Source: Thermaceae bacterium (GTDB lineage Bacteria > Deinococcota > Deinococci > Deinococcales > Marinithermaceae). From it: a DNA stretch of 15,796 nucleotides. The stretch is from assembly GCA_027023345.1 (NCBI GenBank), contig JALVVO010000057.1, positions 1 through 15,796 on the forward strand, read 5' to 3'. The notes under the pieces were generated by a model. It saw only the letters and a program-made list of their open reading frames with translations, was not told the origin of the DNA and did no database searches. The position numbers and the translations under genes are program-made. This document shows, in pieces, positions 1 through 6,267 of this stretch. Each line of letters begins with the position of its first letter. Within the stretch, counting starts at the first letter, position 1.

Positions 1-370
1 GAACCTCAAGCTCGCCCGCCCCGACGCCCGCGAGGAGGAGCTATGGGAGGCGCTCCGCGCGGCCCAGCTCGAGGACAGGATCCGCGCCCTGCCCCAGGGC
101 CTCGACACCCCCCTCGGCCCCGGCGGGGTCGAGCTCTCGGGCGGGGAGGCCCGTCGGCTCTCGATCGCCCGGGCGCTGCTCAAGGGGGCGCCGATCTGGT
201 TCTTGGACGAGCCCACCGAGGGCCTCGACGCCGCCACCGAGGCCCGGCTCCTGGCGACGCTTTCGCCCCTCCTCGCCCAAAAGAGCACGCTCTGGATCAG
301 CCACCGCCCCCTCCCCGGCCTGGACCTGCCCCACTACCGGGTGGAGGGGGGCGTGCCCAGACGGGCGTAG
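1..370 (+). CDS. cydC: CydC-like ABC exporter, C-terminal ATPase fragment (5' end outside window)
   Basis: The last 122 codons of an ABC transporter nucleotide-binding domain enter from the left edge, reading from base 2 to a TAG at 368-370. Visible are the signature LSGGE (about 134-148), Walker B with its catalytic Glu in IWFLDEPTEGLDA (about 194-232) and the H-loop ISHR (about 298-309). Walker A and the membrane domain lie upstream of the window. The phrases NLKLARPDA and EPTEGLDA are typical of CydC. CydC pairs with CydD to export cysteine/glutathione to the periplasm, which supports cytochrome bd and c-type cytochrome assembly; that role is family knowledge. The ATPase class is certain, the CydC assignment is probable, and another heterodimeric exporter half is possible. 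Its last 37 nt overlap the tail of rsmA on the other strand, and no terminator is visible. Confidence 0.75.
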   Translation, partial: NLKLARPDAREEELWEALRAAQLEDRIRALPQGLDTPLGPGGVELSGGEARRLSIARALLKGAPIWFLDEPTEGLDAATEARLLATLSPLLAQKSTLWISHRPLPGLDLPHYRVEGGVPRRA

Positions 371-1158
371 AGGGCCTTCAGGACCTCGGGGGCGAGGACC
401 TCGGCGCGGACCCGGGGCTCGAGCCCGAGGTCGGCGAGCACCGCCTCCACCCGGCGCCGGTCGTAGCCGGCGGCCTCGAGGTTCTTCCTTAGCGTCTTCC
501 GGCGGGCGCGAAAGGCGGCGTCCAGGAAGGCAAAGTAGCCGGCGTCCGGACGGGTCCCCCGGGGGGTGAGTCGGACGACCGCCGAGGTCACCTCGGGCGG
601 GGGGAGGAAGACCGAGGGCGGCACCTCCCGGAGCTTCTCCACCCGGGCGAGCTCCTGCACCTTGAGCGCGATCGGGCCGTAGTCCTTGCCGCCGGGACGG
701 GCGGCGAAGCGGTCGGCGACCTCGCGCTGGAGCATCACCACCAGGTCGCGAAACCGGCCGGACTCGAGGAGCCGGAGGACCAGGGGCGTGCCGATCTGGT
801 AGGGAAGGTTGGCGACGAAGAGGCTCCCCTCGGGGACCTCCTCCCAGGGGTAGGCCAGGGCGTCGGCGAAGACCAGCCGGGCGCGACCGCCGAGGACCTC
901 CTCCAAAACCGGCCGCAGCCTCCGGTCCCGCTCGATGGCGGTGAGGTCGGCGCCGGCCTCGAGCAACGCGAGGGAGAGCCCCCCCGGCCCCGGGCCCACC
1001 TCGAAGACCGGCTCCCCCAGCCGCACGCCGGCGGCGCGAACGATGAAGTCGAGGAGGTTTTTGTCCACGAGGAAGTGCTGGCCGAGCGCCTTCCTGGGGG
1101 AAAGGCCGTGGCGCTCGAGGAGCTCGCGCAGGCCCTTTGGCGTGCGGGGATCGCTCAT
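334..1158 (-). CDS. rsmA: 16S rRNA dimethyladenosine transferase (RsmA/KsgA)
   Basis: This 274-residue protein is the normal length for RsmA/KsgA, the S-adenosylmethionine-dependent enzyme that dimethylates two adjacent adenines in the 3'-terminal hairpin of 16S rRNA during small-subunit assembly. Seen in the sequence are the N-terminal family motif KALGQHFLVD (about 23-32), the SAM-binding motif I FEVGPGPGG (52-60), an acidic residue after beta-2 (IERD, 75-78), FADAL (97-101), the catalytic NLPY (117-120) and FLPPPEVTSAVV (184-195). The ATG at 1158 overlaps the stop of the upstream phosphoesterase gene in a TCAT/ATGA arrangement, so translation is probably coupled; no separate Shine-Dalgarno is evident. 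It is the last gene of the ddrA-phosphoesterase-rsmA operon. Its stop lies 37 nt inside the convergent cydC-like gene. Confidence 0.97.
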   Translation of the reverse strand: MSDPRTPKGLRELLERHGLSPRKALGQHFLVDKNLLDFIVRAAGVRLGEPVFEVGPGPGGLSLALLEAGADLTAIERDRRLRPVLEEVLGGRARLVFADALAYPWEEVPEGSLFVANLPYQIGTPLVLRLLESGRFRDLVVMLQREVADRFAARPGGKDYGPIALKVQELARVEKLREVPPSVFLPPPEVTSAVVRLTPRGTRPDAGYFAFLDAAFRARRKTLRKNLEAAGYDRRRVEAVLADLGLEPRVRAEVLAPEVLKALYARLGTPPSTR

Positions 1159-1907
1159 GGACCAAAGGCCATGGGGCGGACCTCGAGGCGATCCTCGTCG
1201 AGGAGGAGCTCGAGGTACTGCCCGCGGTCGAGGGCGTCGATGACGGCCAGGCCGTGCTCGAGGTCGAGCACGATCTCGTCCACCGGGGTGTGGCCGTAGA
1301 CCCCGAAGCGGTACCCCGAACGCCGCACGTAGTCGGGGGTTTCCCGCCACCAGGTCTTGGCTTCGCGGCTCTGGTAGAAGAAGGCGTCGTACTGCTGCAA
1401 CCAGGGAGTGGGGCCGGCGTGGGCGAACTGCACCCCGTAGAGCTCGTAGCTCTTCGGCCAGGAAGCGATCCAGCGCACGAGCCCCGGGGGCAGGGGGTGC
1501 CCGCCGTGCTTGGGGTCGAACTCGCGGTGCTCGATGCCCGACGCGTTCCCGAGCAAGACGTCGTGGTGCACGGCGGCGTGGTCGTGGTTGCCGAGCAGGA
1601 CGACGGCGTGGCCTCCCGCCGCCTCCTGGAACCGCTTGACCTTGAGCAGCTCGCTCACCTGGGCGAGGGCGGCGGTGCGCAGGTGCTCGGGGTCGCGGGG
1701 GTCGTAGTCCTCGATCCCGGTCAGCCGCTGGTAGCCCTCCAGGCTCTTGGGGTGGACCAGGTCCCCGAGCAGCACGACCCGGTACCGCCCCTCGCGCACC
1801 GGCGGCGTGGGCAGGCCGCGGGCGTCGGCGGCGTAGGCGGCGCGAAGCGCCCGCCAAAGCCGGTCGAACTCGGCGTGCACGTCCCCGATGGCGATGACCT
1901 TGACCAT
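1155..1907 (-). CDS. Calcineurin-like metallophosphoesterase
   Basis: This 250-residue protein has the metal-ligand series of the calcineurin-like phosphoesterase superfamily: GDVH (D9, H11), GDLVHP (D49), GNHDH (N107-H108), H163 in FAHAG and GHTP (H206). These residues would bind a dinuclear metal centre that hydrolyses phosphomonoesters or diesters. The arrangement resembles protein phosphatases of the PrpA/ApaH type and diadenosine-tetraphosphate hydrolases, but the substrate cannot be read from sequence. There is no signal peptide, so it is cytoplasmic. The ATG follows the ddrA stop directly (TGA-ATG, no gap) with AAGGA a few bases upstream inside ddrA. Its own TGA overlaps the rsmA ATG by four bases. 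It is therefore the middle gene of a tightly coupled three-gene operon with DNA-repair and rRNA-modification partners. Confidence 0.9.
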   Translation of the reverse strand: MVKVIAIGDVHAEFDRLWRALRAAYAADARGLPTPPVREGRYRVVLLGDLVHPKSLEGYQRLTGIEDYDPRDPEHLRTAALAQVSELLKVKRFQEAAGGHAVVLLGNHDHAAVHHDVLLGNASGIEHREFDPKHGGHPLPPGLVRWIASWPKSYELYGVQFAHAGPTPWLQQYDAFFYQSREAKTWWRETPDYVRRSGYRFGVYGHTPVDEIVLDLEHGLAVIDALDRGQYLELLLDEDRLEVRPMAFGP

Positions 1908-2492
1908 TCAGTCCTTGAGCAGGGCCCGGAGCTCGCCGTAGAGCCGCTTGGTCTCCTCCGGGGTGCGTCCGTAGCCGCGGTACTTGGTGATAACCCGGGC
2001 GGCCTCCTTGCCCTTGCCCGCCGCCCGGAGCCGCTCGACCAGGCGGTCGATGAGCTCCTGGGGCTCGGGCTTCTTCGCCTCCGCCCGGCCGGTGGGCGGG
2101 GTAAAGCGGCCGGTCTTCTCGTCGTAGTCCACCCAGACCTTCTCCATGCGGTAGAGGTGCCGGCCCACGCCGAACTTCACCGCCGCCCGCTTCAGCGCGT
2201 CGGAGAAGGCGGCCTTCAAGGACTCCCCCTCGCCCACGTCCTCCTTGGTCACCCCCAGCACGGTGAGGCGGCACTTGACCGCGTAGACGCCTTCCTCGCG
2301 GGCGAGGAGCTCGTAGGCGTCGTGCCAGCCCTCGGGGCCGACGGCCTCGTCGAGGCGGTCGAGCACCGCCCGGGCGTCCACGTAGGGGACCACCATCGCC
2401 CGGCGCTTGTCCTTGGAAACGGCCTCGACCCGCCAGTGGATCTCCTCTTCGGGAAAGGGCTCGGCGAGCCGCAGCCAGACCGCTTCGTCCAC
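1908..2492 (-). CDS. ddrA: DdrA-like Rad52-family single-strand annealing protein
   Basis: This 194-residue protein belongs to the Rad52/DdrA family, which binds 3' single-stranded ends, protects them from nucleases and promotes annealing. In Deinococcus, DdrA is part of the response to double-strand breaks. Family-like segments are VPYVDARAVLDRLDEAVG (about 35-52), YAVKCRLTVLGV (70-81) and GEGESLKAAFSDALKRAAVK (87-106) followed by FGVGRHLY. The C-terminal about 60 residues are charged, with an Lys/Arg-rich end, and diverge as in other DdrA proteins. The start is GTG at 2492, supported by a TAGACT -10 element with six bases before the GTG, which suggests a leaderless transcript. The promoter sits back to back with that of tRNA-Gln. 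It is the first gene of the operon continuing into the phosphoesterase and rsmA. Confidence 0.88.
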   Translation of the reverse strand: MDEAVWLRLAEPFPEEEIHWRVEAVSKDKRRAMVVPYVDARAVLDRLDEAVGPEGWHDAYELLAREEGVYAVKCRLTVLGVTKEDVGEGESLKAAFSDALKRAAVKFGVGRHLYRMEKVWVDYDEKTGRFTPPTGRAEAKKPEPQELIDRLVERLRAAGKGKEAARVITKYRGYGRTPEETKRLYGELRALLKD

Positions 2493-2498
2493 GTTCCC

Positions 2499-2504
2499 AG
2501 TCTA
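2499..2504 (-). promoter_or_regulatory. -10 element of leaderless ddrA promoter
   Basis: On the minus strand TAGACT is followed by six bases and then the GTG start of ddrA (2492). The spacing fits transcription beginning at or next to the start codon. No good -35 hexamer is seen 16-18 bp upstream, and there is no Shine-Dalgarno between the -10 and the GTG. Confidence 0.55.
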
Positions 2505-2506
2505 CA

Positions 2507-2535
2507 TTGACAAGCGGCAGGGCCGTTCCTAAGAT
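2507..2535 (+). promoter_or_regulatory. Promoter of tRNA-Gln
   Basis: A perfect -35 TTGACA (2507-2512) is followed by a 17-bp spacer and the -10 TAAGAT (2530-2535). Transcription would start about 7 bp downstream, roughly 5 nt before the mature tRNA 5' end at 2547. This is the strongest consensus sigma-70-type promoter in the window. The -35 lies next to the -10 element of the divergent ddrA gene, so the two promoters physically abut. Confidence 0.88.
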
Positions 2536-2546
2536 GGGATCGGCTT

Positions 2547-2620
2547 TGGGGCGTCGTCTAATGGCAGGACAGCGGACTTTGGATCCGCCGGTCGTGGTTC
2601 GAGTCCACGCGCCCCAGCCA
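2547..2620 (+). tRNA. tRNA-Gln (anticodon UUG)
   Basis: A full cloverleaf can be folded. The acceptor stem is TGGGGCG (2547-2553) with CGCCCCA (2610-2616), the discriminator is G2617, and CCA is encoded at 2618-2620. The D arm is GTC/GAC, and the anticodon stem GCGGA/TCCGC encloses the loop CTTTGGA, with the anticodon TTG at 2579-2581 reading CAA/CAG. The variable loop is CGGT, and the T arm CGTGG/CCACG has the loop TTCGAGT. The U-A first acceptor pair and the anticodon both fit bacterial tRNA-Gln. Confidence 0.97.
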
Positions 2621-2621
2621 A

Positions 2622-2630
2622 CTTTTTTCA
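2622..2630 (+). terminator. T-run after tRNA-Gln, possible terminator
   Basis: Immediately after the encoded CCA there is a run of six T residues (2623-2628), rare in this GC-rich window. No separate hairpin precedes it; the acceptor and T stems of the tRNA itself would have to act as the stem. It is plausible as a transcription end or RNase trimming site, but not proven. Confidence 0.4.
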
Positions 2631-2651
2631 CCCCCCTCTCCTAATCCGGCG

Positions 2652-2657
2652 TAAAGT
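2652..2657 (+). promoter_or_regulatory. Candidate -10 element for the receiver-domain gene
   Basis: TAAAGT is followed by nine bases and then the ATG at 2667. A weak AGGG (2658-2661) lies between, so the transcript would be leaderless or have a very short leader. The only -35-like hexamer upstream, TTCACC at 2627-2632, is 19 bp away, which is long. The call is tentative. Confidence 0.4.
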
Positions 2658-2666
2658 AGGGATTAG

Positions 2667-3044
2667 ATGGACGCCCTGGTGGTGAGCGCGAACGCGACCA
2701 TGCGGGCCTACCTCGAGGTCACGCTGGAGGCCGAGGGGTTCCGCACCCAGAGCCTCGCCGACACCGGGGAAGCGCTCCGCTACCTGAAGGAGCACACGCC
2801 CGACCTGATCGTGCTCGACGAGGAGACGAAGGGCGAGCTCGGCGCGATGGACCTGGCCTGGCGCCTAAAGCGCGTCCGCCGCTTCAAGGACGTGCCGGTG
2901 GTGGTCCTGGTCTCCTCCGCCGACCAGCGCACCCGGATCGCCGCCCAGATGGCGCGGGTGGACAAGCTCCTGACCAAGCCCCTGGCCGGCGGCGAGTTCC
3001 GCACCTTCGCCCGCCGCACCCTCCAGATCCGCACCCAGCACTGA
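2667..3044 (+). CDS. Stand-alone receiver-domain protein with degenerate acidic pocket
   Basis: This 125-residue protein is essentially one CheY-like receiver domain with no output domain. It keeps the phospho-acceptor Asp (D51 in DLIVLDEE), the Ser of the beta-4 switch (S83/S84 in VLVSSA) and the conserved Lys-Pro (K104-P105 in LTKPL). It lacks the usual acidic pair near the N-terminus: where a DD or ED is expected the sequence reads VVSANA (about 5-10). Without this Mg2+-binding pair, normal phosphorylation is doubtful, so it may work as a phosphorylation-independent pseudo-receiver. No histidine kinase is nearby. It is followed after three bases by the penicillin-binding protein gene, which implies co-transcription and a possible link to cell-wall synthesis; that link is inference. 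Confidence 0.8.
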   Translation: MDALVVSANATMRAYLEVTLEAEGFRTQSLADTGEALRYLKEHTPDLIVLDEETKGELGAMDLAWRLKRVRRFKDVPVVVLVSSADQRTRIAAQMARVDKLLTKPLAGGEFRTFARRTLQIRTQH

Positions 3045-3047
3045 GCG

Positions 3048-5246
3048 ATGCGCGTCCTCCGGCTTTTCGCCTACCTCCTCGCCGCCGTCCTCCTGGGCCT
3101 CCTCCTCGCGGGCGGGGCGCTCGCCTGGAAGTGGAGCCGGGACCTGCCGGGGCTCGAGGCCTTCGAGTCGCTCCGGCTCACCGCCACCACCACCCTCTTC
3201 GCCCGCGACGGCACCCCGATCGCCACCCTGGCCTCGGTCGAGGAGGGCCGGGCGGTGGAGCGCCGGCTCGTCGGCCTGGAGGAGGTCTCGCCGGCGGCGG
3301 TGGCGGCGATCGTGGCCAGCGAGGACCGGCGGTTCTTCCGCCACCACGGGATCGACTGGATCCGCTTCTTCGGCGCCCTCTACCGGACCTTGAGGGGCGA
3401 CCTCCAGGGGGGAAGCACGATCACCACCCAGGTGATCAAGAACACCCTCCTGAAGGAGCTCGCGGGGAAGCGAAGCCTGGAGCGGAAGTTCAAGGAGTTC
3501 CTGCTCGCGCTCGAGCTCGAGCGCCGCTACACCAAGGAAGAGATCCTCGGCATGTACCTGAACGTCGCCTTCTGGGGCGGCAACCTCACCGGCATCGCCG
3601 CCGCCAGCGAGGCCTACTTCGGCAAGGACCCGAGCCAGCTCACCCTCGCCGAGGGGGCCTACCTGGCCTCGCTGATCCCCGCCCCCAACGCCCGCTACCG
3701 CGACCTTGCCGGCACCCTGGCCCGCGCCCGCCGGCTAATCCGGGAGATGGCCAAGGAGGGCTGGATCCCCGAGGCGGAGGCCGCCCGGGCGCTCAAGGTC
3801 CCGATCGTTCCCCGGGGCTGGAAGGCCCAATACGACGAGGCGGGGAACCTCGTCGAGGCCGAGCTCGAGGACCCCCGGGCCCAGGTCCTTCCCGACCTCG
3901 CTGCCCGGGTCGCCCCCCACTTCGTGCTGGCGGTGCGCAAGGCGCTGATCGAACGCTTCGGCGCCGAGCGGGTCTTCGGCCAGGGCGGGCTCCGAGTCAC
4001 CACCACCCTGGACCTGGGCATGCAGAACGCCGCCGAGGCCGCGGCCCAGTACGCGGTGGACGCCGGGCTCATGCCCGACGGCGCCCAGATCGCGCTGGTG
4101 GGGCTCGAGGCCGAGACCGGCGCGGTCCGCGCCCTGATCGGCGCCCGCCCCGGCACCGAGGGCGAGTTCAACCGCGCCACCCAAACGCGGCGCAGCCCCG
4201 GCTCCGCGGTCAAGCCCTTCGTCTACGCCACCGCCCTCGAGGCCGGCTGGACCCAGGCCAGCCCGGTCTGGGACCGGGAGGTCAGCTTCCCCGACCCCAC
4301 CCAGCCGGACGGGGTCTGGAAGCCGAAGAATTTCTCCGGCACCTTCCTCAACCGCCCGGTGACGGTCCGCTACGCCCTCGACCGCTCGCTCAACATCCCC
4401 GCCATCCTCACCGCCGAGGCCATCGGCGTGGAGAAGCTCGCGAAGAAGCTCGGGCTGCTCGGCTTCGAGGTCCCGAGGCACCCGAGCCTGGCCATCGCCA
4501 TCGGGGCGGTGGGGGCGAGCCCCCTCCAGATGGCCGCGGCCTACGCCAGCTTCGTCACCGGCGGGCAGATGCCCGAGCCCTACCTGATCGAGCGAGTGGA
4601 GGACGACGCCGGCCATCCCCTATATCAGGCCGAGCCGAAGCGCCGGCGGGTCTTCGACCCCGAGGTGGCCTACCTGGGCTGGGACCTCCTCAAGGGCTAC
4701 GTCAACGACCCCGACCCCTTCGGCAAGAAGAGCCTCGCTTGGCGCGCGCGGATCCCCGGCCGGGTGGTCGGGGGCAAGACCGGGACCTCGAACGAGGCCC
4801 GCGACCTCTGGTTCGCCGGCGCCACCAGCGGCCTGGTGGCGGTGGTCTGGGTGGGCCGGGACGACAACCGGCCGATGCGCTGGCGGGGGAAGGAACCCTC
4901 TTCCTCGGTGATCAACCCGCCGATCTGGCAGCGCTTCGTGGCCGCCGCGCTCTCCGGGCGTCCGGCGGAGGAACCCGCGCCCCCCGACGGGCTCCGGCCC
5001 CTGGCGATCGACCTCCTCGACGGGGTACCGCGACCGGACGGCGTGCCCGTCTACTTCCGCAAGGGGCGGGAGCCGGCGCTGGAGACGCCGCCGCTGGGCG
5101 ACTACGTCTGGGTGCCGCTCCACCCCGAGGCCGACTGCCGCCTACCCGCGGGCGAGTACTGGCCCCGGGCGCGCTGGCGGGCGCTCCCTCCCGAGAAGGC
5201 GGCTAGCGTCCCCGCTTGCAGCGCGGGCAGTAGCCCACGAAGGTAA
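3048..5246 (+). CDS. Class A penicillin-binding protein (PBP1A family)
   Basis: This 732-residue bifunctional murein synthase polymerises lipid II glycan and cross-links the peptides. The order is an N-terminal membrane anchor (about 4-27); a GT51 glycosyltransferase domain with catalytic Glu E92 in SEDRRFF, GGSTITTQ, and RKFKEFLLALELE followed by YTKEEILGMYLN; and a transpeptidase domain with the active-site S386 in SAVK (386-389), SLN (447-449) and KTGTS (577-581). All key residues are present and the length is usual. The ATG at 3048 lies three bases after the stop of the receiver gene and has no clear Shine-Dalgarno of its own, so translational coupling is likely. The last 44 nt overlap the tail of perR on the opposite strand. 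Low-complexity Pro/Arg residues form the very end, which is probably not conserved. Confidence 0.96.
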   Translation: MRVLRLFAYLLAAVLLGLLLAGGALAWKWSRDLPGLEAFESLRLTATTTLFARDGTPIATLASVEEGRAVERRLVGLEEVSPAAVAAIVASEDRRFFRHHGIDWIRFFGALYRTLRGDLQGGSTITTQVIKNTLLKELAGKRSLERKFKEFLLALELERRYTKEEILGMYLNVAFWGGNLTGIAAASEAYFGKDPSQLTLAEGAYLASLIPAPNARYRDLAGTLARARRLIREMAKEGWIPEAEAARALKVPIVPRGWKAQYDEAGNLVEAELEDPRAQVLPDLAARVAPHFVLAVRKALIERFGAERVFGQGGLRVTTTLDLGMQNAAEAAAQYAVDAGLMPDGAQIALVGLEAETGAVRALIGARPGTEGEFNRATQTRRSPGSAVKPFVYATALEAGWTQASPVWDREVSFPDPTQPDGVWKPKNFSGTFLNRPVTVRYALDRSLNIPAILTAEAIGVEKLAKKLGLLGFEVPRHPSLAIAIGAVGASPLQMAAAYASFVTGGQMPEPYLIERVEDDAGHPLYQAEPKRRRVFDPEVAYLGWDLLKGYVNDPDPFGKKSLAWRARIPGRVVGGKTGTSNEARDLWFAGATSGLVAVVWVGRDDNRPMRWRGKEPSSSVINPPIWQRFVAAALSGRPAEEPAPPDGLRPLAIDLLDGVPRPDGVPVYFRKGREPALETPPLGDYVWVPLHPEADCRLPAGEYWPRARWRALPPEKAASVPACSAGSSPRR

Positions 5247-5655
5247 CCCGGGCCTCGTCCACCTGCCAGTTCGTCTTCTCCTCGACCTGCGGCAGCACGG
5301 GCTCGAGGAAGTCGGGGAGCTCGGAGGCGAGCACGTCCTCCACCCGGCCGCAGGCCCGGCAGGCCAGGTGGTAATGGGGCTTGGAGTAGCCGTCGTAGCG
5401 GGTCACGCCCTTGGGGTCCTTGAACTCGCGAATCAGCCCCACCTCGCGGAGCACCTGGAGGTTCAGGTAAACGGTGGAAAGCCCAATGCTGTACCCCTTC
5501 TTCCGCAGCCCCTGATAGAGCTCCTCAGGGGTGGGGTGAACGTTCTTTCGATCCAAATACGACAAAATCCGCTCCCTGGGCAGGGTGTGGCGAAGCCCGA
5601 CGCTCTTCAGCCTTTCCCGGTAGACGGAACGGTCCTTATTGCGAATACTTGGCAT
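5203..5655 (-). CDS. perR: Fur-family regulator, PerR type
   Basis: This 150-residue Fur-family repressor has a winged helix (recognition helix near LSTVYLNLQVL, 59-69) and a dimerisation domain with two structural zinc pairs (C99/C102 and C143/C146). The five residues that form the regulatory metal site in Bacillus PerR are all present at a constant offset: H40, D88, H94, H96 and D107. An Asp at the last site is characteristic of PerR peroxide sensors rather than iron-sensing Fur, so a peroxide sensor is inferred. The ATG at 5655 is chosen because AGGAGG (5667-5672) lies 11 nt upstream; the in-frame GTG at 5667 overlaps that ribosome site and is rejected. It is divergent from the ftsB-like gene and tail-overlaps the penicillin-binding protein gene. 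Confidence 0.88.
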   Translation of the reverse strand: MPSIRNKDRSVYRERLKSVGLRHTLPRERILSYLDRKNVHPTPEELYQGLRKKGYSIGLSTVYLNLQVLREVGLIREFKDPKGVTRYDGYSKPHYHLACRACGRVEDVLASELPDFLEPVLPQVEEKTNWQVDEARVTFVGYCPRCKRGR

Positions 5656-5666
5656 TTTCCAAGCCA

Positions 5667-5687
5667 CCTCCTAACAATTCCAGTATA
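5667..5687 (-). promoter_or_regulatory. perR -10 element and ribosome-binding site
   Basis: On the minus strand TATACT (5687-5682) is a near-consensus -10, followed about nine bases later by the Shine-Dalgarno AGGAGG (5672-5667) and then ATG at 5655. Unlike several neighbours, this gene has a real leader. No good -35 is seen at the right distance. I found no convincing Fur/PerR-type palindrome in the 77-bp intergenic region. Confidence 0.65.
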
Positions 5688-5697
5688 AACGGTGAAC

Positions 5698-5726
5698 TCG
5701 GCAAAACGCCCCGGCTCGCGTATAGT
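5698..5726 (+). promoter_or_regulatory. Leaderless promoter of the ftsB-like gene
   Basis: TATAGT (5721-5726) stands six bases before the GTG start at 5733. The hexamer TCGGCA (5698-5703) matches the -35 consensus at four of six positions with a 17-bp spacer. No Shine-Dalgarno is present. It faces away from the perR promoter, whose upstream region it shares. Confidence 0.65.
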
Positions 5727-5732
5727 GGGGTC

Positions 5733-6011
5733 GTGGTCCGGGACCGCCCGAGCTACCGCGTGCTCTATCTGGTCTTCGCCCTGGGCGTGTTGCAAGCGGT
5801 AGGGCTTTTGGCCTTCGAGGCCTACCGAACCGCCACCCTCGACCGGGAGGTCCGGCGGCTCGAGGCCGAGAACGCGGAGCTCTGGCGGCGGGTGCGGGAG
5901 CTCGAGGCCACGCTCGCGGCCACCCGCACCCCGGCGTTCCTCGAGGCCGAGGCCCGGCAACTCGGCCTGGTGAAGAAGGATGAAACCCTCTACGCTCGAA
6001 AGGCTCATTGA
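5733..6011 (+). CDS. FtsB/DivIC-like septum formation protein
   Basis: This 92-residue bitopic membrane protein has a short basic N-terminus, one membrane helix (about 10-30) and then a heptad-rich coiled coil (about 34-60, LDREVRRLEAENAELWRRV). The C-terminal segment EAEARQLGLVKKDETLYAR resembles the conserved end of FtsB/DivIC, the division-complex proteins that bridge FtsQ and FtsL and activate septal wall synthesis. The start is GTG at 5733, based on the -10 TATAGT six bases upstream. A longer open frame from 5649 would contain the promoter and begins without a membrane-protein-like N-terminus. Assignment rests on architecture and the terminal motif, because FtsL and FtsB are hard to separate by sequence. 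The last 32 nt overlap the next gene. Confidence 0.8.
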   Translation: MVRDRPSYRVLYLVFALGVLQAVGLLAFEAYRTATLDREVRRLEAENAELWRRVRELEATLAATRTPAFLEAEARQLGLVKKDETLYARKAH

Positions 6012-6267
6012 CCAACTGCTCGAGGACGAGGCCCTCACCCGCGGGCTCCCCGAGGCCGAGGCCCAGGAGCTCCTGACCTGGCTCATCGCCCTCCTGGAGG
6101 AGAGCGAGGACGAACCCGAGGGGGCCCACGTCCGGGCCCTGGGCAAGCGCGTCGCAAAGCTCGCCGCCCGCCACCGGGTGCCGGTGGAGGAGCTCATTGA
6201 GCTGGTCGAGCTCGCCTGGGGCGACCTCCCCGAACCCGAGGGCGAGGACCGCCCGCTCTCGGCCTAG
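5980..6267 (+). CDS. Small acidic helical protein of unknown function
   Basis: I do not recognise this 95-residue protein. It is strongly acidic and predicted mostly helical, with no membrane segment, signal peptide or cysteine. It has Leu/Glu-rich stretches (LERLIDQLLEDEAL, EAQELLTWLIALLEE) and a central basic helix (VRALGKRVAKLAARHRV), which suggests a small bundle or adaptor. The ATG at 5980 overlaps the ftsB-like gene by 32 nt with GAAGAAGG just upstream, so the two are co-translated. Codon use matches the neighbours, with high G/C at third positions, supporting a real gene. Its TAG (6265-6267) shares the palindrome CTAG with the dnaE stop on the opposite strand. Confidence 0.75.
   Translation: MKPSTLERLIDQLLEDEALTRGLPEAEAQELLTWLIALLEESEDEPEGAHVRALGKRVAKLAARHRVPVEELIELVELAWGDLPEPEGEDRPLSA

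Noticed and set aside
1159..2631. Minus-strand open frame running upstream of the rsmA ATG
   Set aside because: It is Arg/Pro/Gly-rich and passes through the phosphoesterase and ddrA genes in another frame and even through the tRNA. RsmA length and motifs fix the start at 1158.
5649..5732. Longer N-terminus for the ftsB-like gene
   Set aside because: The extension would contain the -10 TATAGT and the perR start region, and gives a non-conserved polar segment before the membrane helix.
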